The notes below the pieces were generated by a model, which worked only from the letters and a program-made list of their open reading frames with translations, ran no database searches and had not been told where the DNA came from. Of a stretch of 64,000 bases of DNA, positions 11,432-20,673 are shown one piece after another. Source of the stretch: Rhizobium sp. FKY42 (lineage in GTDB: Bacteria > Pseudomonadota > Alphaproteobacteria > Rhizobiales > Rhizobiaceae); assembly GCF_005222835.1 (NCBI RefSeq), contig NZ_STGA01000005.1, forward strand, positions 47,261 through 111,260, written 5' to 3'. The position numbers and the translations under genes were made by a program. Each line of letters opens with the position of its first letter. The stretch's first letter is position 1.

Positions 11432-11969
11432 CGAGCTGCAAACGCATCCAGCAGCTGGACGTCGGGCCCGTTTCAAGGCTGCCATCGCGCTCGTGGTGTT
11501 TCTGGCGCTTCTCGCTTTGCCCTACATCCTGGTGCCGGATCAGTTCTATCTTTGGGCAAAGGCCTTTCACGTCATCGCGGTGATTTCGTGGATGGCCGGT
11601 CTCTTCTATATGCCTAGGCTCTTCATTTATCACACCGATGCGCCGGAAGGCTCTGTCCAGTCTGAAACGTTCAAGGTGATGGAGCAACGGTTGCTCAAGG
11701 TCATCATGAATCCGGCCATGATGATTTCTTGGCTCTTCGGGCTGTATCTTGCCTGGGAAGGCTTTCGGTTTCAGGGAGGCTGGCTGCATGCCAAAATTCT
11801 GGCTGTCGTTCTGCTGACTCTGGCTCATGTCCATCAGTCGCATTGGGTAAGACGATTTGCGAGGGATGCGCCTAGAAAGCCTGCGCGCTACTGGCGAATG
11901 ATGAACGAAATCCCGACCGTATTGATGATTTTGATCGTAGTCCTCGTGATCGTGAAGCCCTTCGCTTAA
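11424..11969 (+). CDS. hemJ: Protoporphyrinogen oxidase HemJ
   Basis: HemJ is the integral-membrane protoporphyrinogen IX oxidase used by many proteobacteria in place of HemG/HemY. The 181-residue protein has about four or five membrane segments. It carries the conserved [20 protein letters not shown] with a probable haem-ligand His, and [16 protein letters not shown]. The ATG at 11424 overlaps the hemE stop, consistent with coupled translation of two haem-synthesis enzymes. Confidence 0.93.
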   Translation: MGDELQTHPAAGRRARFKAAIALVVFLALLALPYILVPDQFYLWAKAFHVIAVISWMAGLFYMPRLFIYHTDAPEGSVQSETFKVMEQRLLKVIMNPAMMISWLFGLYLAWEGFRFQGGWLHAKILAVVLLTLAHVHQSHWVRRFARDAPRKPARYWRMMNEIPTVLMILIVVLVIVKPFA

Positions 11970-12129
11970 GATTTGAGCGCGTACCCCTTGCAGGTCGTCG
12001 GTGAAGCGGCTATTCCTACGTCACTCATCCCCATGGCTTGTCTGTACAGTCTGACTTCCGCGGCGCTCGCGGTGACGCACCTCAGCATCACGCCAAATTC
12101 CCATTCAAATTCAAAGCGGTCCCTTCTTC

Positions 12130-13395
12130 ATGGCTGAAATGAAGCTTCAAGAACTCAAGAGCAAATCACCGACTGATTTGCTGACCTTTGCCGAATCACT
12201 GGAGGTCGAGAACGCGAGCACTATGCGAAAGCAAGAGCTTATGTTCGCAATATTGAAAGTTCTTGCAAGCCAGGACGTCGAAATCATCGGTGAAGGCGTT
12301 GTGGAAGTTCTGCAGGATGGCTTCGGCTTCTTGCGATCGGCCAATGCGAACTATCTGCCTGGTCCGGACGATATCTACATCTCCCCTTCACAGATTCGCC
12401 GTTTTTCGCTGAAAACCGGCGATACTGTGGAAGGACCGATCCGTGGACCCAAGGAAGGCGAACGATATTTCGCACTCCTGAAGGTTAACACGATCAACTT
12501 CGACGACCCGGAAAAGATTCGTCATAAGGTTCACTTCGACAACCTTACGCCGCTTTATCCGAATGAACGCTTCAAGATGGAGCAGGACATTCCGACATCG
12601 AAGGATCTTTCGTCTCGTGTGATCGATTTGGTCGCGCCTTTGGGCAAAGGGCAACGTGGTCTGATCGTGGCACCTCCACGGACGGGTAAAACGGTTCTGC
12701 TACAAAATATTGCTCATTCCATTACTGCGAATCATCCGGAATGCTATCTCATCGTTCTCCTCATTGACGAACGTCCGGAAGAAGTGACGGACATGCAGCG
12801 TTCCGTTCGTGGCGAAGTAATTTCTTCTACTTTCGATGAACCCGCAGTACGCCACGTTCAGGTTGCTGAAATGGTCATCGAAAAGGCAAAGCGCCTTGTC
12901 GAGCACGGTCGAGATGTTGTCATTCTGCTCGACTCCATCACTCGCCTTGGTCGCGCTTATAATACAGTTGTGCCATCATCCGGTAAGGTCCTGACCGGTG
13001 GTGTTGATGCCAACGCCCTCCAACGCCCGAAACGTTTCTTCGGTGCGGCCCGTAACATCGAAGAAGGCGGCTCGCTGACGATTATCGCGACCGCTCTCAT
13101 CGATACTGGCAGCCGAATGGACGAAGTGATCTTTGAAGAGTTCAAGGGTACGGGCAACTCAGAAATTGTTCTGGACCGCAAGGTCGCTGACAAGCGCATC
13201 TTCCCGGCGATGGATATTCTCAAGTCAGGTACCCGTAAGGAAGACCTCCTTGTTCCGCGCCAGGATCTCCAGAAGATTTTCGTGCTGCGGCGTATTCTTG
13301 CGCCGATGGGTACTACCGATGCCATCGAGTTCCTCATCGACAAACTTAAGCAGACCAAGAACAACGGTGACTTCTTCGATTCGATGAACACCTGA
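12130..13395 (+). CDS. rho: Transcription termination factor Rho
   Basis: Rho is a hexameric RNA helicase that ends transcription of untranslated RNA. The 421-residue protein has the N-terminal helical Rho_N domain ([19 protein letters not shown]), the cold-shock-like RNA-binding domain with DGFGFLR and [16 protein letters not shown] (about 63-90), Walker A APPRTGKT (181-188), Walker [12 protein letters not shown] and the Q/R loops. A 160-base gap separates it from hemJ, leaving room for its own promoter and leader, through which rho genes are often autoregulated. Confidence 0.98.
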   Translation: MAEMKLQELKSKSPTDLLTFAESLEVENASTMRKQELMFAILKVLASQDVEIIGEGVVEVLQDGFGFLRSANANYLPGPDDIYISPSQIRRFSLKTGDTVEGPIRGPKEGERYFALLKVNTINFDDPEKIRHKVHFDNLTPLYPNERFKMEQDIPTSKDLSSRVIDLVAPLGKGQRGLIVAPPRTGKTVLLQNIAHSITANHPECYLIVLLIDERPEEVTDMQRSVRGEVISSTFDEPAVRHVQVAEMVIEKAKRLVEHGRDVVILLDSITRLGRAYNTVVPSSGKVLTGGVDANALQRPKRFFGAARNIEEGGSLTIIATALIDTGSRMDEVIFEEFKGTGNSEIVLDRKVADKRIFPAMDILKSGTRKEDLLVPRQDLQKIFVLRRILAPMGTTDAIEFLIDKLKQTKNNGDFFDSMNT

Positions 13396-13441
13396 TTCCA
13401 GCAGAATTCAGCAATTAGCCGGATTCAGCCTGTGAGGCTGT

Positions 13442-14746
13442 ATGGTCGTTCCTACAATATTCGCCCTGTCATCCGGCTCTACCCCGTCCGGAGTTGCGGT
13501 TATACGCATCTCTGGACCTTCAGCCTTTGATATCGTTGGCCGGATGGTTGGTCGGTTGAACAAAATCAGAGGAATGAGCCTCAGAACGATTCGAGATCGA
13601 AACAATTCCAAAATCGATCAGGGTCTTATACTGACTTTCCCGGGACCGGCTTCGTTCACTGGCGAAGATTGCGTTGAACTTCAGGTTCACGGAGGCCGCG
13701 CCATTGTAGCAGCAGTGAGCCGGGAACTCTTGGAACTAGGCTGTGTCGCAGCTGAAGCAGGAGAATTCACCCGGCGTGCCTTCAGCAATGGTAAGATGGA
13801 TCTGGTCGAGGTCGAGGGTCTCGGTGATCTCATCGCCGCAGACACAGAGATGCAGCGACGGCTCGCTATTGAACAGGCAAGTGGTGGTTTGTCCTTGCTG
13901 TACCAAGGTTGGGCAAACCGCTTGACCCACGCCCGCGCTATGATCGAGGCAGAACTCGATTTTGCCGACGAAGAGGATGTGCCCGGTAGTGTTTCTGATC
14001 GGATATGGCCGGATATCACTCTTCTCCATCGTGAGATCCTGAGACAGGTTACCGCGACCCAAAGCGGTCGGTTGGTTCGAGACGGATTCAATGTTGTTAT
14101 CGCCGGCCCCCCCAATGCCGGGAAGTCCAGTCTCATCAACGCTCTTGCCGGGCGAGATGTTGCTATTGTGACCTCGGTCGCTGGCACGACACGAGACCTT
14201 ATTGAGGTCGAGCTTGATATGGATGGATTCCTTGTGAGGCTGGTTGATACCGCGGGGATCCGGGAGACTGATGATGTGGTTGAGCGCGAGGGCGTAAGGC
14301 GTGCAAGGCGCGCTGTAGAGTTCGCAGATCTTGTTCTCGATCTCAATGAGATCGATTCGCATACGGAACAAGCAACTTTCACGACGGATGCAAGGCGGTT
14401 GCGTGTTGGAACCAAAGCCGATTTACATTCTGCAGAAGATACGCGGTATGATGTTTGCATTAGCGTCAGCTTGCCACACACAATCGACAAACTTCGTTCA
14501 TTGATTCTGCAAGAGCTAAGGCAAAACTGGGAAGCCATATCTTCGCTAGGTGTGGGACGATTGCGTCATATCTCGCATCTCCAACAGGCTTCCAATTTCA
14601 TTGAAGACGCGTTAAAGCAGAGCGATATCGTGCTAAAGGCTGAGAGCTTGCGCCTGGCCTCCGATGAACTCGGCCGGATCACTGGTCGGGTGGATGTTGA
14701 AGATCTGCTTGGGGTTATCTTCTCCGAGTTTTGTATCGGCAAGTGA
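13442..14746 (+). CDS. mnmE: tRNA uridine-5-carboxymethylaminomethyl modification GTPase
   Basis: MnmE works with MnmG to modify U34 of certain tRNAs. In the 434-residue protein the folate-binding N-terminal domain (PSGVAVIRISGPSAF) precedes an inserted G domain: G1 GPPNAGKS (222-229), G2 SVAGTTRD (245-252) and G3 DTAG (269-272). G4 reads TKAD (324-327) where NKxD is usual. The C-terminal CIGK with catalytic Cys431 is intact. Directly upstream of mnmG. The G4 change and short spacing suggest a slightly divergent but functional copy. Confidence 0.96.
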   Translation: MVVPTIFALSSGSTPSGVAVIRISGPSAFDIVGRMVGRLNKIRGMSLRTIRDRNNSKIDQGLILTFPGPASFTGEDCVELQVHGGRAIVAAVSRELLELGCVAAEAGEFTRRAFSNGKMDLVEVEGLGDLIAADTEMQRRLAIEQASGGLSLLYQGWANRLTHARAMIEAELDFADEEDVPGSVSDRIWPDITLLHREILRQVTATQSGRLVRDGFNVVIAGPPNAGKSSLINALAGRDVAIVTSVAGTTRDLIEVELDMDGFLVRLVDTAGIRETDDVVEREGVRRARRAVEFADLVLDLNEIDSHTEQATFTTDARRLRVGTKADLHSAEDTRYDVCISVSLPHTIDKLRSLILQELRQNWEAISSLGVGRLRHISHLQQASNFIEDALKQSDIVLKAESLRLASDELGRITGRVDVEDLLGVIFSEFCIGK

Positions 14747-14759
14747 CTCACGTGAAACA
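14744..14759. promoter_or_regulatory. parS-like site between mnmE and mnmG
   Basis: TGACTCACGTGAAACA matches the 16-base parS palindrome TGTTTCACGTGAAACA at 14 positions, with the right half perfect. It overlaps the mnmE stop codon. It lies about 1.9 kb before the perfect site in rsmG. Confidence 0.6.
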
Positions 14760-14782
14760 CTGCTAGACGCAGAGTGGACACT

Positions 14783-16660
14783 ATGACCAAATTTGACGTG
14801 ATTGTAATCGGCGGCGGACACGCCGGCTGTGAGGCTGCATCTGCTGCTGCCCGACTTGGTGCCAAGACAGCGCTCGTAACACATAAGAGAGAGACTATTG
14901 GCGTGATGTCTTGTAACCCCGCCATTGGCGGGTTGGGAAAAGGGCATCTCGTCAGAGAGGTCGATGCGCTTGATGGTCTCATGGGGCGGGTCGCTGACAG
15001 CGCCGGTATTCAGTTTAGACTGCTGAACCGCAAAAAGGGGCCGGCTGTACGCGGTCCCCGTACACAAGCCGATAGGCGTCTGTATCGCGAGGCAATGCAG
15101 AATGCGATTTCTGAGACGCCCAACCTGGTTGTCATCGAGGGTGATGCGTTCGATCTCATCGTGAATGATCGAGTTATATCCGGTCTGGTTCTCGCTGACG
15201 GAAGGCAACTCTCATGTCGGGCGGTCGTCGTTACAACTGGCACATTCTTGCGCGGACTGATCCATATCGGAAACGAAACAAGACCTGCTGGACGTGTAGG
15301 AGAGGATCCCTCCCTTGGTCTTTCAAGGACTTTTGAGCATCTCGGCCTCAAGCTCGGTCGGCTCAAAACTGGAACTCCCGCTCGCTTGGATGGTCGAACG
15401 ATTGATTGGCAGTCGATCGGAAAGCAAGCCGCCGATGATCAGCCGGTGCCTTTCTCCTTTATGACCGACCACATCGGCAATCGGCAGATCGAATGTGGTG
15501 TGACCCGGACTACGGACCGGACGCACAAGATCATTTCAGACAACATTCATCAGTCTGCCATGTATTCGGGTCAGATTAGTGGCGTAGGCCCACGCTACTG
15601 TCCGTCAATCGAGGACAAGATCGTCAGATTCGGTGAGCGGGACGGTCATCAGATTTTCCTTGAGCCGGAAGGACTTGATGATGATACGGTCTATCCGAAC
15701 GGTATATCGACATCCTTGCCTGCCGATGTCCAAGATAAATTCATTCGAACGATACCCGGTTTAGAGCAGGTTAAAATACTCCAACCAGGCTATGCCATCG
15801 AGTACGACCATATCGATCCTCGAGAGCTAGGTGCTGATCTTCAGGTTAGGACCGTGAACGGATTGTTCCTGGCTGGTCAAATCAACGGCACGACAGGTTA
15901 CGAAGAAGCTGCAGCACAGGGCTTGGTTGCTGGGCTGAACGCCGCCCGACGGGCTGATGGGCGAGACTCCTTCATCTTCAGTCGCACCGACTCATATATC
16001 GGCGTGATGGTTGATGACCTGACAAGCAAAGGCGTCACGGAACCCTATCGGATGTTCACATCCCGAGCAGAGTATCGCTTGACGCTTCGAGCTGACAACG
16101 CGGATGCACGTCTGACGCCGATCGGAAACGCGTTAGGGTTGGTTGGTCACGACCGTCAAAGGCGGTTTGCGTTGTTTCAGAATGAACTCAATCACTTCAG
16201 AGCTGTCTTACAGAACAGTCAGATAACACCGAAACAGGCCGCTGCATTCGACGTTCACCTGAATCAGGACGGACAACGACGAAGCGGTTATGATCTGCTT
16301 GCCTATCCAGACATCACCTTCGATACCGTTGCCCGCATTTGGTCAGAGCTTGGTGCATGCTCCCCTAAGGTAAAAGAAGCCTTGGAAATTGAAGCCGGCT
16401 ATGCGGTCTATCTTGATCGTCAGCGTCAAAGTGTGGAGGCGGTTCGCGCGGACGAAGAGCGAGTCATTCCAGATGATTTTGATTACGGTGCAATTTCAGG
16501 TTTGTCGAATGAGCTGCGAATCAAGCTCTCCAAGGTGAAACCGAGGAACATTGCACAGGCATCTAAGGTCGACGGTATGACGCCGGCAGCACTTGCATTA
16601 CTGCTGACGTTGGTCCGCCGATTTAACCATCCAGCAAACGGGCTGGAAGCGAGTGCATAA
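14783..16660 (+). CDS. mnmG: tRNA uridine modification enzyme MnmG (GidA)
   Basis: MnmG is the FAD- and NADH-dependent partner of MnmE. The 625-residue protein begins with the dinucleotide-binding motif [20 protein letters not shown] and has the two family signatures [15 protein letters not shown] and [17 protein letters not shown], then a helical C-terminal MnmE-binding domain ending near the rsmG start. I prefer the ATG at 14783 over a GTG nine bases upstream because the dinucleotide fold begins immediately after it. Confidence 0.97.
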   Translation: MTKFDVIVIGGGHAGCEAASAAARLGAKTALVTHKRETIGVMSCNPAIGGLGKGHLVREVDALDGLMGRVADSAGIQFRLLNRKKGPAVRGPRTQADRRLYREAMQNAISETPNLVVIEGDAFDLIVNDRVISGLVLADGRQLSCRAVVVTTGTFLRGLIHIGNETRPAGRVGEDPSLGLSRTFEHLGLKLGRLKTGTPARLDGRTIDWQSIGKQAADDQPVPFSFMTDHIGNRQIECGVTRTTDRTHKIISDNIHQSAMYSGQISGVGPRYCPSIEDKIVRFGERDGHQIFLEPEGLDDDTVYPNGISTSLPADVQDKFIRTIPGLEQVKILQPGYAIEYDHIDPRELGADLQVRTVNGLFLAGQINGTTGYEEAAAQGLVAGLNAARRADGRDSFIFSRTDSYIGVMVDDLTSKGVTEPYRMFTSRAEYRLTLRADNADARLTPIGNALGLVGHDRQRRFALFQNELNHFRAVLQNSQITPKQAAAFDVHLNQDGQRRSGYDLLAYPDITFDTVARIWSELGACSPKVKEALEIEAGYAVYLDRQRQSVEAVRADEERVIPDDFDYGAISGLSNELRIKLSKVKPRNIAQASKVDGMTPAALALLLTLVRRFNHPANGLEASA

Positions 16661-16661
16661 G

Positions 16662-17282
16662 ATGAAGTTGAACGGTATTGCTGTTTCACGTGAAACAGAA
16701 GAGCGATTGAACACCTACGCTGAGCTGTTCAACAAATGGGCGAAAGCCATAAATTTGGTGGCGCCCTCGACAAAAGGCGATTTGTGGAGCCGCCATTTCG
16801 CAGACAGCGCTCAAATCTATCAGATCAATCCGGAACCCTGCCAATGGCTTGACCTCGGATCTGGCGGCGGTTTTCCAGGGGTCATAACAGCCATTCTCTT
16901 GGCAGAAACAGGCGCCGGGTGGGTCGATCTTGTGGAGAGCAACCACAAAAAGGCTTCGTTCTTGCGAACTGTGCTCAGTGAAACTGGTGCTCGTGGCTCC
17001 GTTCATACCGTGAGAATCGAAGACGCACCAGCCGTGATTTCGAAAGAGATCAATGCGATTTCGGCCAGGGCCTTAGCTGAACTTCCGCTTCTGCTAGATT
17101 ACTGCAGTCCATGGATGTTGAATAAACCGGGCGTGACCGCTTATCTTCACAAAGGGCGGGATTATCAAACTGAGGTTTTGAAAGCCAATAGAAGTTGGAC
17201 CTTCGATCTGTTAAAACATGCGAGCCATGTGGAAGAAGATTCAGTCGTGCTACAGATCTCAGGTCTCAAGCGCACATCGTAA
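16662..17282 (+). CDS. rsmG: 16S rRNA (guanine-N7) methyltransferase RsmG (GidB)
   Basis: RsmG methylates G527 of 16S rRNA. The 206-residue protein has the SAM-binding motif [13 protein letters not shown], followed by [15 protein letters not shown] choose the ATG at 16662, one base after the mnmG stop; a GTG nine bases earlier would overlap mnmG. Codons for AVSRET contain a perfect parS site, so the sequence carries both protein and centromere information. Confidence 0.96.
   Translation: MKLNGIAVSRETEERLNTYAELFNKWAKAINLVAPSTKGDLWSRHFADSAQIYQINPEPCQWLDLGSGGGFPGVITAILLAETGAGWVDLVESNHKKASFLRTVLSETGARGSVHTVRIEDAPAVISKEINAISARALAELPLLLDYCSPWMLNKPGVTAYLHKGRDYQTEVLKANRSWTFDLLKHASHVEEDSVVLQISGLKRTS
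16682..16697. promoter_or_regulatory. parS centromere site (perfect palindrome)
   Basis: TGTTTCACGTGAAACA is an exact 16-base match to the consensus parS bound by ParB. It lies in the first codons of rsmG, about 0.6 kb before parA and 1.4 kb before parB, and about 6.4 kb from the origin-like region. Confidence 0.95.
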
Positions 17283-17300
17283 CAGGTCGCGGGTGTCAAA

Positions 17301-18092
17301 ATGCAGGAACCTAATCGCATTATTGCAATAGCGAACCAGAAAGGTGGCGTGGGGAAGACAACGACTGCCATCAACCTTGCGACAGCACTGGCCGCAATTG
17401 GTGAGCATGTCTTGATCGTTGATCTGGATCCGCAAGGAAATGCCAGCACAGGCCTCGGCATTGATCGGCGCAACCGTCATCTGTCTTCATTCGACGTAAT
17501 GATGGGAAATGCGTCTGTGAGCGAGGCAGTCGTTGCGACCGCAGTTCCGAATCTTTCAATCGTCCCCTCCACAATGGATCTCCTGGGCTTAGAAATGGAG
17601 ATCGGCCGCGAAAGTGATCGCGCATTCCGTCTGCGGCGTGCCCTGTCCCAACCCGATGCGCAAGGTTACAGCTACGTTCTTCTTGATTGCCCGCCATCCT
17701 TCAATCTTCTCACTGTCAATGCGATGACAGCCGCGCATTCGGTTCTTGTACCGCTCCAATGCGAGTTCTTTGCGCTTGAGGGATTGAGTCAATTGCTTGA
17801 AACCGTGGACCAGGTTCGTCAGAGCGTGAATCCGCATCTGGATATTCAAGGAATTGTTCTTACAATGTTTGATGCGAGAAATAATCTCGCGCAGCAGGTT
17901 GTCAATGATGTTCGGACCTACCTGGGTGATAAGGTCTATCACACATTGATACCTCGCAATGTTCGCGTGTCGGAAGCACCATCTTATGGCAAGCCAGCCA
18001 TCTTGTACGACCTTAAATGCGCCGGTAGCCAAGCCTATCTCCAGTTGGCATCTGAAGTAATCCAAAGAGAGCGGCGGCGTAAGGCGGCTTGA
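17301..18092 (+). CDS. parA: Chromosome partitioning ATPase ParA
   Basis: ParA is the deviant-Walker ATPase that moves ParB-parS complexes during chromosome segregation. The 263-residue protein has Walker A' KGGVGKTT (14-21) with the signature lysine, the A'-adjacent VDLDPQGNASTGLG and Walker B YVLLDCPPSFN. It lacks an N-terminal DNA-binding extension, so it is the chromosomal type rather than a plasmid RepA. It is followed by parB after 37 bases. Confidence 0.97.
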   Translation: MQEPNRIIAIANQKGGVGKTTTAINLATALAAIGEHVLIVDLDPQGNASTGLGIDRRNRHLSSFDVMMGNASVSEAVVATAVPNLSIVPSTMDLLGLEMEIGRESDRAFRLRRALSQPDAQGYSYVLLDCPPSFNLLTVNAMTAAHSVLVPLQCEFFALEGLSQLLETVDQVRQSVNPHLDIQGIVLTMFDARNNLAQQVVNDVRTYLGDKVYHTLIPRNVRVSEAPSYGKPAILYDLKCAGSQAYLQLASEVIQRERRRKAA

Positions 18093-18129
18093 TCAGGACG
18101 TTTGAACGGAAAGAATAGGGACCAATACA

Positions 18130-19011
18130 GTGGTTGATGATCCTTCACGGCGCCGCCTGGGGCGTGGCCTCGCTGCTCTCATTGGGGAAATGGATCAGGT
18201 TGCCCCCTTAGGCGAACAACAACCAAAACCCGTGAATCCAGATCGACTCGTTCCAATAGAGTTGATCAGCCGAAATCCTCGAAATCCTCGTCGGATGTTT
18301 GATGAGGCTGAGTTGCATGATCTCGCTGCATCATTGCGGCAGCATGGAATCGTACAGCCAGTGGTGGTGCGCCCCGTTTCTGTGGGTTTTGAGATCATAG
18401 CGGGTGAACGCCGCTGGCGCGCAGCGCAACTGGCCGGGCTTATTGAAATTCCGGTTATTGTTCGTGATGTGGATGATCGCACAGCGCTGGAAATTGCAAT
18501 TGTTGAGAATGTTCAGCGGTCGGATCTCAATCCCCTGGAGGAGGCTCTCGGCTACGAGCAACTAATCGCCGAGCACGGCTATACACAGAATGATCTTGGC
18601 GAAATTATCGGCAAGAGTAGAAGCCACGTGGCAAACAGTCTGCGTCTGTTGAAGCTTCCGGAACCTGTTCGCGATATGTTGGCTGGTGGCAAGCTCTCAG
18701 CCGGTCATGCTCGTGCTCTGGTCTCCACGTCTGATCCAACCGGATTGGCCAAGGTCATTGTCAACAAAGGGATGTCTGTTCGAGATGCTGAGCGCCTTGC
18801 TCAGAATGATATCAAGGCACAATCTGAAGCGCCAAAGCTCACTCCGATACAGAACAAGGACTCGGACACGCTTGCTCTTGAACGATCATTGAGCGATTCA
18901 CTCGGTCTTGAAATCAAGATTAGTCACAAGGGCGGTAGTGGGCATATCAAGATTAACTATAAGACTTTGGAGCAGCTTGAAGAAGTTTGCCGATTGCTAG
19001 AGCGGCGTTAA
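18130..19011 (+). CDS. parB: Chromosome partitioning protein ParB
   Basis: ParB binds parS, loads CTP and spreads as a sliding clamp. In the 293-residue protein the ParA-contacting peptide LGRGLAALIG is at 10-19, the CTP-binding motif GERRWRA at about 92-98, and the helix-turn-helix YTQNDLGEIIGKSRSHVANS at about 151-170. A C-terminal dimerisation domain ends EQLEEVCRLLERR. The start is a GTG at 18130; no closer ATG fits the conserved N-terminus. Confidence 0.97.
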   Translation: MVDDPSRRRLGRGLAALIGEMDQVAPLGEQQPKPVNPDRLVPIELISRNPRNPRRMFDEAELHDLAASLRQHGIVQPVVVRPVSVGFEIIAGERRWRAAQLAGLIEIPVIVRDVDDRTALEIAIVENVQRSDLNPLEEALGYEQLIAEHGYTQNDLGEIIGKSRSHVANSLRLLKLPEPVRDMLAGGKLSAGHARALVSTSDPTGLAKVIVNKGMSVRDAERLAQNDIKAQSEAPKLTPIQNKDSDTLALERSLSDSLGLEIKISHKGGSGHIKINYKTLEQLEEVCRLLERR

Positions 19012-19104
19012 ACGTCTCACTTAGCCAGCTTATATGATCTTGTTTTCCTAGTTTTCGATGTACGACTTTAGCTCGCACCGAGAATCGATGCCACAGCGAC
19101 GAAG

Positions 19105-20148
19105 CTAGGATCTGTTTACGCGCTGAGATTGAAGCGCCGATGCAAGGAGCGTCTGGAACGCAATCGAGTCATCCAGTTGTGCCTGTTGGCGTGACTGATA
19201 TATGGCGGTGTGCAGCCTCTGCGTCTCACGTGCCAATGAAGTTGACGACCAACTTCTCAATGCTTTCTCCATCAAAGGCTTGCGCTTGAAATGAATATGG
19301 CGACCTGACGTTTGCATCACCTGAGCGCTCTGCAAACGCTTGTCTTCCATTTCTGCTCTCATCGCATCGAGCATTTGGAATGTTCGTAGGCAGGACTGCA
19401 AAACCAGAAAGATTGGCTGCTTGGACTGGACAATTTTTTGGATCGCGCGATGAAGCCCGTCAAGGTCACCCGCCAAGACACAATCCACTGCATCATCGGC
19501 GGAGATGGCGCTTGCGTCTCCGATGATATCGGTCACGTGTTCCTGCTCGATTTGCTTCTGCTGCATACAGTAGAGGATTAGTTTTCGTATTTCATTTCGG
19601 GATGCGACTCGATCTCCGCCGAGTGCTTCCAGCAAGGTAGAGCGCGCTTCCGGAGTAATCCGAAGGTCAGCTTGGGCCAATTCGTGATCGATCAAAGCAT
19701 TGAGTGACTTCACATCGTCCGAGTAGCATGGAATAGCGACGGCAATCTTCGCCTGCTCTGCATTTTTACGCAGAGCGCTCCCTTTCTTCAGATCGCCACC
19801 CTCAATGATCAGTATATTGTCGGGAATTCGACCTGAGTCGATTGCCGCAACCGCGTCTGCAACAATCTTTTCAGCGCCTGAACCGCGGAGGTGAATGACT
19901 TTTCGGCCGCCAAACAAACCAAGTGAATTGACTTCATCAATCAATCGGCCAGGATCCCCCTGCAGTTCTGATAGATCGATACGCGCATAGGAAAAGGGAT
20001 CATCGACATTAACGCCTGCCTTTTCCGCAAGCGTCTTCGCCCGTTCCGACACCAGACCTTTATCGGGGCCGTAGACTAGGAAAATACGATAAAGGTCGGT
20101 TGCTCGTGAGAGCAACCGATCAAATTCGTGCGCTTTGATTTCGGCCAT
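19105..20148 (-). CDS. holA: DNA polymerase III delta subunit
   Basis: HolA is the clamp-loader subunit that opens the beta ring. The 347-residue protein has the family layout: an N-terminal domain starting MAEIKAHEFDRLL and containing FLVYGPDKGLVSERAKTL, a middle helical lid with TLLEALGGDRVASRNEIRKL, and a C-terminal collar domain with QPIFLVLQSCLRTFQML. The Walker site is degenerate, as in the family. The start is three bases from the lptE stop, matching the common leuS-lptE-holA order. Confidence 0.94.
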   Translation of the reverse strand: MAEIKAHEFDRLLSRATDLYRIFLVYGPDKGLVSERAKTLAEKAGVNVDDPFSYARIDLSELQGDPGRLIDEVNSLGLFGGRKVIHLRGSGAEKIVADAVAAIDSGRIPDNILIIEGGDLKKGSALRKNAEQAKIAVAIPCYSDDVKSLNALIDHELAQADLRITPEARSTLLEALGGDRVASRNEIRKLILYCMQQKQIEQEHVTDIIGDASAISADDAVDCVLAGDLDGLHRAIQKIVQSKQPIFLVLQSCLRTFQMLDAMRAEMEDKRLQSAQVMQTSGRHIHFKRKPLMEKALRSWSSTSLARETQRLHTAIYQSRQQAQLDDSIAFQTLLASALQSQRVNRS

Positions 20149-20151
20149 AGT

Positions 20152-20673
20152 CTACTTGGAAAGCGCCATCGCCAAATCCGCGCGGACGAATTCTGCGACT
20201 TCGTTTGCCGCCCGGTTCTCGGCATCCCGATAGGCGCGCAGCTTTGCAAATTCCTGATTACTGAGATCGAGCAGTGCGGTGGAAGAGCGGGTAGCCGATT
20301 TCAGCACTTGACCGTCCTTTATACGTGTCAGTGCATAGGTGGCTGAGACGGTGACGCGCCCCGGAAGGACCGCCGCTGCGATCTCGTCGTCGAGAATATT
20401 GGCACGGGTGGACGTGACGGAGAGTTGAAGCTGATATTCAGCAAGAGTAGGTTCCCCAGCCCCGCCACCCGTCAAGAAGACCAGGCGATTCCGAACCTCC
20501 TGGCCAACGCGGTCACCGATAGGGTTGATCTTGATGGCGGCCATCTTCACCGGAACTCCTCCGGCCGAAGAATAGAGCGGGCGAGCCTGGCAGCCCGCAA
20601 GGGCTGCCACAATTGCAATCGATGCCACGGCGCGACCGAGTTGCCGCAGGGCGGAAGAACGCTCAAACAACAA
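20152..20673 (-). CDS. lptE: LPS-assembly lipoprotein LptE
   Basis: LptE plugs the LptD outer-membrane pore that inserts lipopolysaccharide. The protein has a signal peptide ending in the lipobox ALAGC with the lipidated Cys at about 28, then the family's beta-rich domain and a C-terminal [23 protein letters not shown]. The upstream frame has no convincing ATG near the signal peptide. A TTG at 20673 (or 20670), with AGAGGA nine bases upstream, overlaps the last leuS codons and gives about 173 residues. The exact start is uncertain. Confidence 0.85.
   Translation of the reverse strand: MLFERSSALRQLGRAVASIAIVAALAGCQARPLYSSAGGVPVKMAAIKINPIGDRVGQEVRNRLVFLTGGGAGEPTLAEYQLQLSVTSTRANILDDEIAAAVLPGRVTVSATYALTRIKDGQVLKSATRSSTALLDLSNQEFAKLRAYRDAENRAANEVAEFVRADLAMALSK

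Noticed and set aside
13687..14538. 283-codon minus-strand frame opposite mnmE
   Set aside because: The protein is Ser/Arg-rich shadow sequence; mnmE on the other strand is certain.
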